Assembly: GCA_021323855.1 (NCBI GenBank)
Contig: JAJPKE010000045.1
Location: forward strand, 434,001 to 498,000
Origin: Chloroflexota bacterium
GTDB taxonomy: Bacteria > Chloroflexota > Ktedonobacteria > Ktedonobacterales > JADMIN01
Direction: 5' to 3'
Length of the DNA stretch: 64,000 nucleotides
Shown: piece after piece, positions 8,434-18,600 of the stretch
How the letters are laid out: each line of letters starts with the position of its first letter
Position numbering within the stretch: position 1 is the first letter of the stretch
Position numbers and translations under genes: made by a program
Notes under the pieces: generated by a model
Databases searched by the model: none
Seen by the model: only the letters and a program-made list of their open reading frames with translations
What the model was told of the DNA's origin: nothing

Positions 8434-9687
8434 ATGAAGTCAGTAAGCGTGAGGTCCGCCGGTGTTGGGCCGGTGAGCGACCGCAGCCACCTGTTCACCA
8501 TCCTGCTCACGGTCGCCTGGTTTGCTGGCGTCGCGTTGCCGATTCTGCTCTCGCTGGTGCTGGGCCTCCCCGGCAAGGGGCTGCCGCTGATAGGCGTCGT
8601 CCTCTGGTTCGTCTTGCTGCGGGTCGCACGCTGGATCTCGCCAGCAGCGCAGGCCGATCATCTTATGCGGCGTGGCAAGTATGCCGAGGCGCTGGCGCTT
8701 TGCGACCGCGCGCTGGCGGTGCAGGGCGAGGGCGCCTGGGTGGGTATGCGGCGGCTCGTCTGGCTGAACCGGCGCACGACGGCATTGATTGCGCTGGGCC
8801 AGGAAGATCAGGCGCTCGTTGCGGCAATGGATGCAGTGAGCATCAACCCGGACCCAGAAACGTTGGGTAACTGCGCGATGGCGCTGCTCCGGCTCAATCG
8901 CTATGACGAAGCGGTGGTCGCGGGACGCCTGGGGCTGGCGCTCACGCGGGAACGCTCGGTGCTGTGTCATGGCGTGCTGGCGCTGGTGATGCTGGCGCAG
9001 CACAAACCTGCGGAGGCAGAAGCAATGGCCGGCGCGGGACTGGAAGACTCACGCGCGCTCTATCCCTTCTCCCGGCTGGAACGCTACACCACCTGCCTCG
9101 CGGCGATGACGCGCGCCATTCGCGAGCAGGTGCGCCATCCCGTTGCTGACGCGCAACGCGAATATTTTCACAAGACGCGCCGCAATGGCCAGCGATTGGC
9201 GCTGACTGGGACGCTGGCGGTGGAAGAGCAGAAAAAGTTGGAGGGTGGCTATCTGCGGGACTTGCGCAAAGCCGCCGGTAGGACGCCGCTGCTGCGGGCA
9301 ATGGCGCTGCTGGAAGAAGCTGACTCACTGAGCGATCAGCCGCAGCAGCGTGAGCGCGCCTGCACGTTGCTGGAGTCCGCCTATCAACTGGCGCCGGAAT
9401 ATTGCCTCTGGTTCGTCTCCCAGCCAGGGACGTTCATCACGCTCAACGACGACCCACGCCTCCTGGCGCTGCGCACCGAGGCCAGCGCCCGCTTTGCCGC
9501 CTGGAATGCGCATGCGCCGGATAGCGAGGTCGTCGGGCTGGCGTTGACGGCTGCCGAGGGTGATGCGCGCGCCCGCCCCGCTCAGCAATCCAGCTATCAG
9601 GCGCTGGTCGTGCAGGTCATCACCCTCGGTGGCACCTTTGCCTTGCTACTGCTCTGGACCTGGCGCTTCTTTATCCTCGGCTCATAA
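8434..9687 (+). CDS. Membrane protein with TPR-like repeats
   Basis: The 417-residue protein has two hydrophobic helices near the N-terminus (about residues 23-65). A soluble region of TPR-like helix pairs follows (AEALALCDRALAVQGEGAW, ALGQEDQALVAAMDAVSI, NRYDEAVVAGRLGLAL). A single hydrophobic helix ends the chain. The repeats should form a protein-binding scaffold next to the membrane. It lies immediately after the glycosyltransferase and is probably co-transcribed, so it may assist envelope glycan synthesis, but no function can be assigned. It converges with the mrp gene, the stops being 3 bases apart. Confidence 0.75.
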   Translation: MKSVSVRSAGVGPVSDRSHLFTILLTVAWFAGVALPILLSLVLGLPGKGLPLIGVVLWFVLLRVARWISPAAQADHLMRRGKYAEALALCDRALAVQGEGAWVGMRRLVWLNRRTTALIALGQEDQALVAAMDAVSINPDPETLGNCAMALLRLNRYDEAVVAGRLGLALTRERSVLCHGVLALVMLAQHKPAEAEAMAGAGLEDSRALYPFSRLERYTTCLAAMTRAIREQVRHPVADAQREYFHKTRRNGQRLALTGTLAVEEQKKLEGGYLRDLRKAAGRTPLLRAMALLEEADSLSDQPQQRERACTLLESAYQLAPEYCLWFVSQPGTFITLNDDPRLLALRTEASARFAAWNAHAPDSEVVGLALTAAEGDARARPAQQSSYQALVVQVITLGGTFALLLLWTWRFFILGS

Positions 9688-9690
9688 GTG

Positions 9691-10728
9691 TTAGCGCCGC
9701 TCACCGGCGATTTTGAGCGCCTTGACGAAGTTCGCCGCCAGCGTATCGAACTCCTCGCTGTAATAGTCCTCGATCTTGCCAGCATCGCAGAGCATGGCGA
9801 TATCGCGGTCAATCGGAATCTGCGCCAGCAGCGGCGCGCCGGTCAGCGCAACCAGTTCTGCGCCGTTGCTGGGGCCGAAGAGTTCGTTGCGGCTGCCGTC
9901 TGGCATCGTCAGATAAGCCATGTTCTCGACAACGCCAAGCACTTTACCCTTGAGCGTCTGCACCATCTTGATGCACTTGATGACGATTTCGGTCGCCAGC
10001 ATTTGCGGCGAGGAGACAATCACCACGCCATCCAGCGGCAGCGACTGCATCACCGTCATCGGCGCGTCAGATGTGCCTGGGGGCAGGTCCACCAGCAGGA
10101 AGTCCAGTTGGCCCCAATCCACATCGCTATAGAACTGCTTGATGGCGCTGGAAACCATCGGCCCGCGCCAGACCACCGGGTCGGTGCTGTTCGGCAGGAA
10201 CATGTTCATGGACATCACCTTCACGCCGCCCTGCGAGCGTAGCGGATCAATGCCGCCCGCGCCCTTCGTAGGGGTGCCACGCACGCCAAACTCTTTCGCA
10301 ATGCTTGGCCCGGTGATGTCGCCGTCAAGAATGCCGACCTTGAGACCCTGCCGCTGCAATGAGACACCGAGCAGGCCGGTTATCAGCGATTTGCCGACGC
10401 CGCCCTTGCCGCTCATAATGGCGACGATATGGCGAATCTTGCCGCCCGCGCCGGGGCCGGCCATCGTCAGCGGGATGCCGCGCCCGACCGGCGCTTTGGT
10501 GGCCGGTTTGATGCCAATCGCTTCCTGCCCATTGGCGACGCGATTCAAGTCCTCGACGAGCGCGTTGGCGTCCAGACGGTGAGTGCGCGCGCCGCCAGCA
10601 ACGCTCTCGCGTGAGCCGACCTCACAGGCGGTGCAGGGAAGTCCATGTCCCTGGAAGACTTTGACCGTCTGCGGATACTTCGTTACCACGTCGTGGATAA
10701 TCATATCCGCAGTGATTTCAACTGCCAT
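9691..10728 (-). CDS. Mrp/NBP35-type iron-sulfur carrier ATPase with N-terminal DUF1858-like domain
   Basis: Residues 1-60 resemble the DUF1858 redox-disulfide domain, with GLPCTACEVGSRES placing Cys32 and Cys35 as a CxxC pair. Residues 100-345 are an Mrp/ApbC P-loop ATPase: MSGKGGVGKS (deviant Walker A), GILDGDITGPSIAKEFG, VWRGPMVSSAIKQF and LLVDLPPGTSDAP. Family members bind and deliver Fe-S clusters, usually through a C-terminal CPxC after VENM. Here that place reads VVENMAYLTMPDGSRNELFG and has no Cys. The N-terminal CxxC may replace it. AGGAGG five bases before the ATG fixes the start. Confidence 0.88.
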   Translation of the reverse strand: MAVEITADMIIHDVVTKYPQTVKVFQGHGLPCTACEVGSRESVAGGARTHRLDANALVEDLNRVANGQEAIGIKPATKAPVGRGIPLTMAGPGAGGKIRHIVAIMSGKGGVGKSLITGLLGVSLQRQGLKVGILDGDITGPSIAKEFGVRGTPTKGAGGIDPLRSQGGVKVMSMNMFLPNSTDPVVWRGPMVSSAIKQFYSDVDWGQLDFLLVDLPPGTSDAPMTVMQSLPLDGVVIVSSPQMLATEIVIKCIKMVQTLKGKVLGVVENMAYLTMPDGSRNELFGPSNGAELVALTGAPLLAQIPIDRDIAMLCDAGKIEDYYSEEFDTLAANFVKALKIAGERR

Positions 10729-11033
10729 GCGTGCCTCCTGGCAACATCAGCGCGCCGCAGAGATGGGCGCTCATGAGAACCGCGCCGCCGTCCAGCCGCT
10801 GCGCTATAATCTCTATAATCTTCAGCGGTGACTTCAGCGTGGTTCTGGGCAGATGGCTGATGCTGCGCTATGCGTATGTGTGATGAATGAGTGAGCGCAA
10901 CCGGATGATCTAATTCCGACTAGCCAACTAGGATTATAGCACGCACAGGCAGTATCCCGGCCAGATGGCGATGAGGTCCCAAACGGGTAGGCTTTTTGCG
11001 AGCGATTCTTCGGAGAGCGAGAGGAGATAGAAC
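10729..11033. other. Divergent promoter region between mrp and DinB genes
   Basis: About 300 bases separate two divergently transcribed genes. Two TATAAT hexamers occur in tandem on the plus strand (10804-10809 and 10814-10819), but I find no good -35 partner for either. No gene is visible. Confidence 0.4.
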
Positions 11034-11555
11034 GTGCCAGAGACGGAACAAGAACAGCAGCAATCGGGTGCAAACGATCAGGTGGTTCGCGAAGAAGTAC
11101 AGTTTCTCTTGAGCGGCGGCAATGCGCATATGTCGCTTGAGGAAGCTATTGACGACTTCCCGATGGAGCAGATCAACACGCTCTATCCAAAAGGAACGTA
11201 TACACCCTGGCACCTGCTCGAACATCTGCGGCTCACGCAGTGGGATATCCTGGACTTCATCCGCAATCCCAACTATCAGGAGCGTGAATGGCCGCGCGAC
11301 TACTGGCCGCCGGAGGGGCAACAGGCGACCGCGCAGGACTGGCAGCAGACCATCGCGGCGTTCCAGGCTGACCTCAAAGAGCTACAGGCGTTGGCCACCA
11401 ATCCAAACACCGACCTGTATGCGCGCATTCCCCACGGCAGCGGGCAAACGGTTCTCCGCGAACTGCTGGTCGTGGCCGACCACAACGCCTATCACATCGG
11501 GGAATTCGCCATTCAGCGGCAGGTAATGGGCACCTGGGGTAAGGGGCATCGCTAG
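11034..11555 (+). CDS. DinB-family protein
   Basis: The 173-residue product fits the DinB four-helix bundle superfamily of putative metal-dependent enzymes. The three expected metal-binding histidines are visible in the HLLEHLRLTQWD and DHNAYHIGE motifs. YTPWHLLEHL marks the second helix. Members include thiol S-transferases and many uncharacterised stress proteins. The start is GTG at 11034 with GAGAGGAG seven bases upstream. The next gene, a nucleotidyltransferase, starts 16 bases downstream on the same strand, so the two are probably co-transcribed. Confidence 0.83.
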   Translation: MPETEQEQQQSGANDQVVREEVQFLLSGGNAHMSLEEAIDDFPMEQINTLYPKGTYTPWHLLEHLRLTQWDILDFIRNPNYQEREWPRDYWPPEGQQATAQDWQQTIAAFQADLKELQALATNPNTDLYARIPHGSGQTVLRELLVVADHNAYHIGEFAIQRQVMGTWGKGHR

Positions 11556-11571
11556 TAGCAGGATAGCGGCT

Positions 11572-12360
11572 ATGTTTCGCGTCGAAGATCGCAACCGTGT
11601 CCATAACCGGGTACTCGAACTGGCAGCGTCTGATGCGCGGGTGGTCGCTGGGGCCGTCGTGGGATCGCTGGCGTTCCATGCTGGGGATCGTTGGTCTGAT
11701 CTCGATCTGACGTTTGCGGTTGTAGATGACGTGCCAGTGTTGGGGGTGTTGGACGACTGGACTCGTATCCTCAGTGCAGAGTTCGATGCCATCTCACTCT
11801 TCGACCTCGCCAGTGGAGACAGCCTCTATCGCGTTTTTCTGCTGCCGGGATGTCTCCAGTTTGACCTTTCGTTCACGCCCACTTCTGCCTTCGGCGCCAC
11901 TGGCCCCAAGTTCCGGCTGCTGTTCGGCAGCGCGGTCGAGAAGCCGCACACCGCGCCACCGTCACCGCATGAAGTTTTCGGCTACGCTGTGCATCATGTC
12001 CTGCGGGCACGCTTTTGTATCGCGCGCGGACGCTTCTGGCAAGCCGAATACTGGCTCAGCGACGCCCGTGACTGCGCGCTTCAACTCGCCTGCCTCCGGC
12101 ACAATCTTCCCGCCTACAATGGCAGAGGCTTTGATGACGTACCTGCTGAGGTCCGCGACAAGTTCAAGGAGACGCTGGTGCGGTCATTGGGTCGCGATGA
12201 ATTGCTGCGGGCGCTTAGATTCACTATCGCGGGTCTGCTGAGCGAGGCGCTCCATATGCCGGAGTTGCAGAAGATGGCAGCAAAAGTTGAACCGCGCCTG
12301 CGTGAACTCGTTATCGTCTGGGAAGATGAACCGGAAGCCACAGCAGAGGATTTATCATAG
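11572..12360 (+). CDS. Nucleotidyltransferase-domain protein
   Basis: The 262-residue product begins with a polymerase-beta-type nucleotidyltransferase core. VVGSLAFHAGDRWSDLDLTF holds the GS motif and the two metal-binding Asp residues, and CLQFDLSFTP supplies the third carboxylate. The C-terminal half is helical. This layout resembles aminoglycoside nucleotidyltransferases and related housekeeping or defence proteins, but the substrate cannot be predicted. It overlaps the convergent amine oxidase gene by six bases at the stops. Confidence 0.78.
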   Translation: MFRVEDRNRVHNRVLELAASDARVVAGAVVGSLAFHAGDRWSDLDLTFAVVDDVPVLGVLDDWTRILSAEFDAISLFDLASGDSLYRVFLLPGCLQFDLSFTPTSAFGATGPKFRLLFGSAVEKPHTAPPSPHEVFGYAVHHVLRARFCIARGRFWQAEYWLSDARDCALQLACLRHNLPAYNGRGFDDVPAEVRDKFKETLVRSLGRDELLRALRFTIAGLLSEALHMPELQKMAAKVEPRLRELVIVWEDEPEATAEDLS

Positions 12361-13860
12361 GCGCGGACTGAGAGCTTCTATGATTTGCTGTGCCGCGCGT
12401 TCGCCGGTCGCCAGCGCCCCATGCACCGTTCCGGCATTGCCGTCGGTATTGGTTGCTTCGCCAGCGAAGTAGAGCGTATCGGCAAACGGCTGCGCCAGCG
12501 CCGCTACTCCCTCCATGCCGCCGACCGTCAGATAGCTGTAAGCTCCGCGTGTGTAGATATCCTTGCTCCAATTGTGCAGGTAGACCGCTACAACCTCCGC
12601 CTGCATCGCATCAAACGACCACCCGGCGATGGCCGCCAGCGATGTGATAGCCGTGCGGGTAATCTCTTCGTCCGACTGTTTCGCCAGCAGCGCCGCCTGT
12701 GGTCCCCCCACCCAGCCGGTGAGCAGCGGCACTAGCAGGGGATAATTGGTCCACCAGGTCGGCATCATCTGCTGTTCCGAGAAGAGGAAGGACATATGCG
12801 GCTCGTGCAACGAACCATGCCGTATCACAGACGCGCCGGATGCAACTACAGCCAGCACATCGCGGTCCCAGAAGCGTTCGCGCAGCCGCAGCACCACGCG
12901 CACCACCTCTCCCATCGCCAAACCAGCCAGAGCTTGCGTGAAACCGGGCGGCGCAGGGTCGAACGCGATGCTGCCGGGCGTCCCTTGTGGCGCTTTCAAC
13001 AGGCTGAGCGGGATGGTCACGATAGCTCGCCGCGCGGTAATCGTCATGGGGTCGGGTAATCCGTCACCTTGCCCTTGTTCCCCAGGCGCGGCAATGGTCT
13101 CTACGCGCACCTGCCCTGGCGTCCATGCGATCCGCTGGACCATCCGGCGGAGATGCAGCGTCAGGCGTGTGGAGTCGCACTGATTGAGAATGTGTTGCAT
13201 CAGGCGATCATAGCCATCCAGCACGAAGAATTGCCGATCACCCCGGATGCGCTCAGATGCCAGTTCGCTCTGCGCCAGCCAGCGCACGCTCACCGTCGCC
13301 GGATCTGCCGCGTCGAAGCCAGCCACATAGTGCCTTGTCCAGCGACGCGCCTCCTCCCAATGTGGCGCGCTAAAGTAGGTAGCGATATAGGCGTCGAGCG
13401 CCATATCCTCTCCCTTATATGTCGCCAGCGATGCCAGAATCGGGTTTTCCTCGTCGCCCTCTTCGTCCTCACTCTCTTCGTCATTGCCGTGCTGGTCCTG
13501 TTGCCCCTGTGAACGCCCAATTGATACGGGTTGCCCATCCAGTTCGTAGAGCGTCACACCTGCCTCGTGCGCCAGGCGCAGCGTCTCCGGCGGACAGCCA
13601 TGCACGAACGACGCGCCGAGTTCCAGGGGAATCGCGCTCTCCGCTGGCCGGATCGTCCGAATCCGCCCGCCAATGCGCTCGCGCGCCTCGATCAGCGCCA
13701 CCGAGAGGCCATGTTGTGTCAACAGGCGGGTGGCAGCCAGACCCGCTGCGCCGGCGCCCACGACCACCACATCATAGGCCGGCTCGCCAGTGTATTCCAC
13801 CTGCTTGATAGTAGTTGTCTGAGCTTGATTTGATTGGTGAGGCTGACGTTCCACTGGCAT
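12355..13860 (-). CDS. Flavin-containing amine oxidase (FAD-dependent)
   Basis: The 501-residue protein has the Rossmann FAD motif VVVVGAGAAGLAATRLLTQ followed by LIEARERIGGRIRT. It also shows the substrate-domain pattern of monoamine/polyamine oxidases (LELGASFVHG) and ends with the C-terminal FAD-binding region LYFAGEATNTDGNAGTVHGA. Members oxidise primary or secondary amines to imines with hydrogen peroxide release. A low-complexity acidic insert (NDEESEDEEGDEEN) interrupts the domain around residue 130. The start is the ATG at 13860 with AGGA a few bases upstream; the frame is open to 13971 but that extension looks non-native. Confidence 0.88.
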   Translation of the reverse strand: MPVERQPHQSNQAQTTTIKQVEYTGEPAYDVVVVGAGAAGLAATRLLTQHGLSVALIEARERIGGRIRTIRPAESAIPLELGASFVHGCPPETLRLAHEAGVTLYELDGQPVSIGRSQGQQDQHGNDEESEDEEGDEENPILASLATYKGEDMALDAYIATYFSAPHWEEARRWTRHYVAGFDAADPATVSVRWLAQSELASERIRGDRQFFVLDGYDRLMQHILNQCDSTRLTLHLRRMVQRIAWTPGQVRVETIAAPGEQGQGDGLPDPMTITARRAIVTIPLSLLKAPQGTPGSIAFDPAPPGFTQALAGLAMGEVVRVVLRLRERFWDRDVLAVVASGASVIRHGSLHEPHMSFLFSEQQMMPTWWTNYPLLVPLLTGWVGGPQAALLAKQSDEEITRTAITSLAAIAGWSFDAMQAEVVAVYLHNWSKDIYTRGAYSYLTVGGMEGVAALAQPFADTLYFAGEATNTDGNAGTVHGALATGERAAQQIIEALSPRL

Positions 13861-14014
13861 GATGTCCTGATGTCCTCGCGTGCGTTTGCCAGGCAGACTC
13901 GAACAACAGCGGGACATCCGGTTGGTGTCGTTGTTCGCTCTTTCCTGCCCGGTGATGTCTACCGTCATCATACCTCTGCGCTCTTCGCTCTGCCCAGCCG
14001 TTTTGCAGAAAGAT

Positions 14015-14052
14015 AAAGACTGCCAGAAGTTTGTTGGCTTCTGGCAGTCTTT
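14015..14052 (-). terminator. Strong intrinsic terminator behind the DUF1059 gene
   Basis: Perfect 15-bp arms (AAAGACTGCCAGAAG at 14015-14029 and its complement at 14038-14052) enclose an 8-base loop. On the minus strand the stem is followed by a T-rich stretch (TCTTTATCTTTC, counting the T-rich stem end). It lies 35 bases past the DUF1059 stop and upstream of the amine oxidase start. Confidence 0.8.
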
Positions 14053-14086
14053 GTGGTTGTCTCAAGCGAGACAATGAACCTTACGG

Positions 14087-14290
14087 CTATCTAGCGGCTG
14101 TTGTGCCCGCTTCCTCATTCTTGAGCATCATGCGAAGCTGTTCGCGCAGTTCAGGAGTGTTTTCATGCCCATGCACTGCCACCGCATGCGCTACCGCCGC
14201 ATCCAGCACTTCTTTCTCTTCGCCCGAAATTGTCAGCGTGCAGCCGACCTCATTTGGAAAGTCCCGGCAATCCGCCACTTTGCGTGCCAT
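14087..14290 (-). CDS. DUF1059-family small protein
   Basis: The 67-residue protein matches the small DUF1059 family. It has MARKVADCRDFPNEVGCTLT with two Cys, then a helical segment AVAHAVAVHGHENTPELREQ. The function of the family is unknown; members are predicted small soluble proteins. The start is the ATG at 14290 because GGGAG sits eight bases before it; an upstream in-frame ATG at 14308 precedes that site. A hairpin (14309-14323) lies in its leader. A strong terminator follows. Confidence 0.8.
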   Translation of the reverse strand: MARKVADCRDFPNEVGCTLTISGEEKEVLDAAVAHAVAVHGHENTPELREQLRMMLKNEEAGTTAAR

Positions 14291-14353
14291 TGAGATGTCT
14301 CCCTTCATCTGCCAGTCTGGCAGGTTTTTCAGAACTACTAAGCTACCAAACTA

Positions 14354-15433
14354 CTAGGGACGCACTTCAAACAGACGGTTGAATGGTGTGTCCATCGCGC
14401 GGCGGAAGCGGGTGAAACCTGCCTCCTCAGCGACGGCGCGGAGCGCGGCTTCGGTGGCGAGTGTGCCCAGCGCCACGGGTCCGGTGGCGACGGCGTTGGG
14501 CGTGCAGACCAGCACGGATGCCGCAGAATACACGCGCCCGACCGGATTGAAGTTCTCTTCCACGGTGTTGCCAGCCATTGGCTCGACCAGCAAGATCGTG
14601 CCATCCGCCGCAATCGCCTCGCGCGCATGCCGTAGCGCGCCAACTGGGTCGCCCATGTCGTGCAGGCAATCGAAATAGCAGATCAACTCATAGCCGGAGC
14701 CGGGGAAATCAGTTGCGCCTGCCACCTCGAACGACACGCGATCAGCCAGCCCCGCCTCTGCAACCTCCTGGCGAGCGGCCTCGATAGACGCGGCGTGATT
14801 GTCGAAGCCGAAGAAGCGTGACTTCGGGTAGGCGTTTGCCATGATCTGCGTTGACGCGCCATGTCCACAGCCGACATCGGCAACGGTTGCGCCTGCTTCC
14901 AACTTCTCGCGCACGCCAGCCAGCGCGGGAATCCAGTTCGATGTGAGGTTGGCCAGATAGCCAGGGCGGAAGAAACGCTCGGTGCCCCGGAACAGGCCGG
15001 CATGATGGTCGCCCCAGCGCATGCCCTCGCCGCTGCGGAACATCTCGGCCACATGCTCTTCGTCTTTGACCAGCGAGATGAAGAGTTCAAATCCACCGGC
15101 GACAAACAACGGATTCGCGTCATCTGCCAATGCCGCCCGCTGCTCCGGCGTCAAGGAATACGCGCCGGTCGCCGGATTGTACTCGATATAGCCGCTTGCC
15201 GCCTGATTGATGAGCCATTCACGTACATAGCGTTCAGTGGTATTGGTGCGTTTCGCCAGCTCCACCGAGGTCAGCGGACCATCGCTCGCCAGCGCCTTGT
15301 AGAGTCCGAGCCGGTCACCAATCACTACCAATGCTGAGCTGGCCGTCGCGCCGAAATCACCGATGATGCGCCCGAGAAGCGCCTGCATCTTCTCCTGGTC
15401 AATAACCTCTGTCTCTGCCACGTTCTTCACCAT
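14354..15433 (-). CDS. Class I SAM-dependent methyltransferase with N-terminal winged helix
   Basis: The 359-residue product begins with a dimerisation/winged-helix-like domain (LTSVELAKRTNTTERYVREW). The C-terminal half is a Rossmann methyltransferase core: VADVGCGHGASTQIMANAYP (motif I), RFFGFDNHAASIEAAR, ICYFDCLHDMGDP and GTILLVEPMAGNT. The architecture resembles Rv2258c-like and O-methyltransferase-like enzymes acting on small molecules. AAGGGG near the ATG supports the start. It follows the LuxR regulator on the same strand after a 180-base gap and may be its target or have its own promoter. Confidence 0.87.
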   Translation of the reverse strand: MVKNVAETEVIDQEKMQALLGRIIGDFGATASSALVVIGDRLGLYKALASDGPLTSVELAKRTNTTERYVREWLINQAASGYIEYNPATGAYSLTPEQRAALADDANPLFVAGGFELFISLVKDEEHVAEMFRSGEGMRWGDHHAGLFRGTERFFRPGYLANLTSNWIPALAGVREKLEAGATVADVGCGHGASTQIMANAYPKSRFFGFDNHAASIEAARQEVAEAGLADRVSFEVAGATDFPGSGYELICYFDCLHDMGDPVGALRHAREAIAADGTILLVEPMAGNTVEENFNPVGRVYSAASVLVCTPNAVATGPVALGTLATEAALRAVAEEAGFTRFRRAMDTPFNRLFEVRP

Positions 15434-15613
15434 GCAACCCCTTCCCTTTCATGCGTTTCATGCGCGCGGCGTGCGTTTGTGCATGCTGTCTACGCCGGAG
15501 CGCCGCTGCAACAACGTGACTCAAACGTCACTCACACGAAGGCAAGTATAGAGGGAGAATGGCGAGATTCCTTCCGTGGCAGCACGGAGCTTTTGATTGC
15601 GGCAGTACGGATA

Positions 15614-18600
15614 TCAGCCAAGATGGACGGTCGGTTCTGTACGGGGATGCGTTAGCCCTTGCTCGACGGCCCAGGCGGCGACCTGCGCGCGGGTGGCGAA
15701 ACCTAGCTTGCCGAGAATGTTGCTGGCATGAGTTTCAACTGTGCGCTCGCTGACGACCAGCGCCTCCGCAATCGCTCTGTTGGACATGCCCTGTGCGATG
15801 AAGCGCGCCACCTCGCGTTCGCGTGCCGTCAATCCGCCGTGCTGCTGCTTCTCGCTCTGGCGCGCGTTCCGCGTGGGAGTAGCGGGGAGCGCGGCCATTG
15901 CTCTGGCAGCAAACGTCTCGCGCATCGCTGGCTCGGTGATACCCTCCGCCAATCGCGCAATCACCGCTTCACCTTCGCGGAGCGCCTGCATCAGCGCATC
16001 CTGCCGCCGTTCACGCCGGTAGAGGTTGGCAAGTGTTGCATAGAGACGCCAGAGGACAGCATGCGCATCCCACTGTTGGGCAGCGGCGATGCCAGCCTGC
16101 AAACAGCGCTCGGCCTCATCGAAGCGCCCATTTCCGGCCAATGCTTTGCCACGCAAGAGGGCAACCAAAGGCGCATGATACTCCGTGGTTGCATTGGGCG
16201 TGTTGGCAATCAGCGTATCTACAGCAGCCAGTGTCTCCGCGAATCTCTCCTGCGCCAGTAACAGTTCAATGCGTGCAGAGGCTACCAGATGTTCGCCCAG
16301 CGATGTTATCGGCATAGTAGCAGTTACCTCATCCAAAATCACTGCGGCGCGGGCCAGATCATGTTGATGGATGCAGGTAGAGGCAAGATGGCCGGCTGCG
16401 CAATGAATCCAGTGCGCAGAACCAATAGTTCTGGCGATTTCCAGCGCCCGTTCGCCGTAGCGGCGTGCGGTATCCTGATCCAGCAGATCATCATAGACGC
16501 AGTTTAAACCAGTCAGCGCGGCGCACGTCCACTGGCGATGCTCGATCTCCTCAGCAATGGCAAGGCTGTTGTGCATGGTTTGGAGTGTTGCGCTCCATTT
16601 TCCTTGTGGCCCAAGCACACACCCCAGGCTAAAAGCGGCGAAGGCTTCGCCAGATCGGTAGGCGATAGCACGCGCAATGCGAAGCGCCTCTTCACCATAT
16701 CCTTGTGCAGCAGAGAGCGATCTGGCTGGCGTCAAGGTATTAGATTGATATGCCAATGCCGTGATACTCAGTGTGGCCAGGCAGGAACTCATCCCGGCCC
16801 GCTGATCGCCAGCGCGATAGAGCGCAATCGCCCGCTGGCCATACTCGTTGCACTTGATGAGGTCGGACCCAAGTAAATACGCCATCTCCAGGAAGTCACA
16901 GGTTTCGGCAATGCCAGCCATATCGCCGCTGGCCTCCATGATAGCAAGCGCCGCATGGTGCTGCCGCTGTGCCTCGACCGGCTCTTCATGATTGACATAC
17001 CAATTGCCCATGCGGTTGAGGCTGCGTGCCAGCAGTGCCTGATCGCCCATCGCCTCGGCCAGCGCCAGGGCGCGGCGATAATACTCGCCGGTTTTCTGGT
17101 AATCGCGTCCTGCCCAGAGCATCCCCAGGCACACCAGCGCATGCCACTCCGCCGTCTGATCGTGTTCTACGATGGCCTGGTCAAGCGCCTGCTCGAAATC
17201 GGCCTGAGCAAGCGTAAACTCTCCAAGCATTTCGTATGCCTGCCCACGGGCGCGCAATAGCCCCTCCGGCGCAGGTAGATGCAGATGTTGCGCAGCCGAA
17301 AGGGCGCGCGTGAACTGTTCGGCGGCGGCGCGTGGCGCATAGAGCGCCTGCGCTCTTGCACCTGCCTGCTTTGCGTATTCCAGCGCCTTCGCCCACTCTC
17401 CCGCTTCGTAAAAATGGCGAGCCAGATCGGCCAAATGACCCTCCAACGCCTCTGCGAATAGTTGCTCGCTTTGATAGGCAATGGCGCGATGTAGCGCCGC
17501 CCGCTCGCGCGTCAGCAAATCATTGTAGACCACCTGCTGGGTCAGCGCGTGGCGGAACGCGAACTGGTCAACCGACGCTTCAACCACCAATTGCGCCTCC
17601 ATCAGTTCTTTGATGAGCTGGATCAGTTGCCGCTCGTCGTGGCCGGTCAGCGCCGCCAATAAGGTGAAATCAAACCTCCGGCCAGCCACCGCCGCCAGCG
17701 TCAGCAGTTCGCGCGCCTCTAAACTCAGTCGCTCACTGCGCCGTAACACTGCGTCGCGCACGGTGCGCGGCAGGCGTATCTCATGTACCGGCTTGCGGTC
17801 CCAGCGTCCATTGGAAAACGAGATGTCACCGGCGCTCATCAGCGCATTGATGATCTCTTCGGTAAAAAACGGGTTGCCATCACTCAAACCGTAAACGCGG
17901 TGGACGAACTCTTCCTGCACAGGCTCACGGAGCGCAAACATCGCGCGCAGCATGGCGTCTATCTCGCTGGCATTCAGCCGTTCGAGTTCAATTTCTGTGG
18001 CAAGCCGCAGCCGCGCCATCGTCGCCAGAAAATGACCGAGGCCAGCATGCGTTTCGTCGCTGCGGAAAGTCAGCAGGATGAGTATGGGATGCGCCGTCGT
18101 CTGACGCGCAAACGATAGCAGGAACTCCAAACTGCTGTCATCGCACCAATGCAGGTCTTCAATCACCAGCAGCATAGGCCGATCATGCGCCGCTCGCATG
18201 ATGGTCTGCGCCAGCGCATGAAAAAGGCGTCGCTTCTCCTGTTCTGGGCTTGTCGTTGGCGCTGGCGCCACGTCGGGGAACCATGCGCCAATCTCCGGTG
18301 CAATTTTGATGAGGTCTGTCGCAGCAGGCCCGATCCACGTGGTGATATCTGTGGCAGCATAGGCGCTGGAGAGGTGGCGCAGCAGGTCAATCAGCGGCGC
18401 ATGGGGGAAGGCGCGATCAGGCTCGAAGCAATTGCCCTGAAGCGTTCGCATGCCCAGCGCGACTGCCCGCGCTTTCGCCTCTGCCACAAAGCGCGATTTT
18501 CCGATGCCCGCTTCGCCAGCAATCAGCAGAGTATGCCCTTTCCCTTCACGAGAAAGGTCGAGATGGCTATCCAGCGTTGCCAGTGGCTCACTTCGGCCTA

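Noticed and set aside
10804..10819. Two TATAAT hexamers considered as promoters
   Set aside because: No acceptable -35 element occurs at normal spacing on either strand, so they are only mentioned with the intergenic region.
14309..14329. Hairpin CTGCCA-GTC-TGGCAG followed by GTTTTT on the plus strand
   Set aside because: It has terminator form only on the plus strand, where no gene lies upstream; kept only as a possible leader hairpin of the DUF1059 gene.
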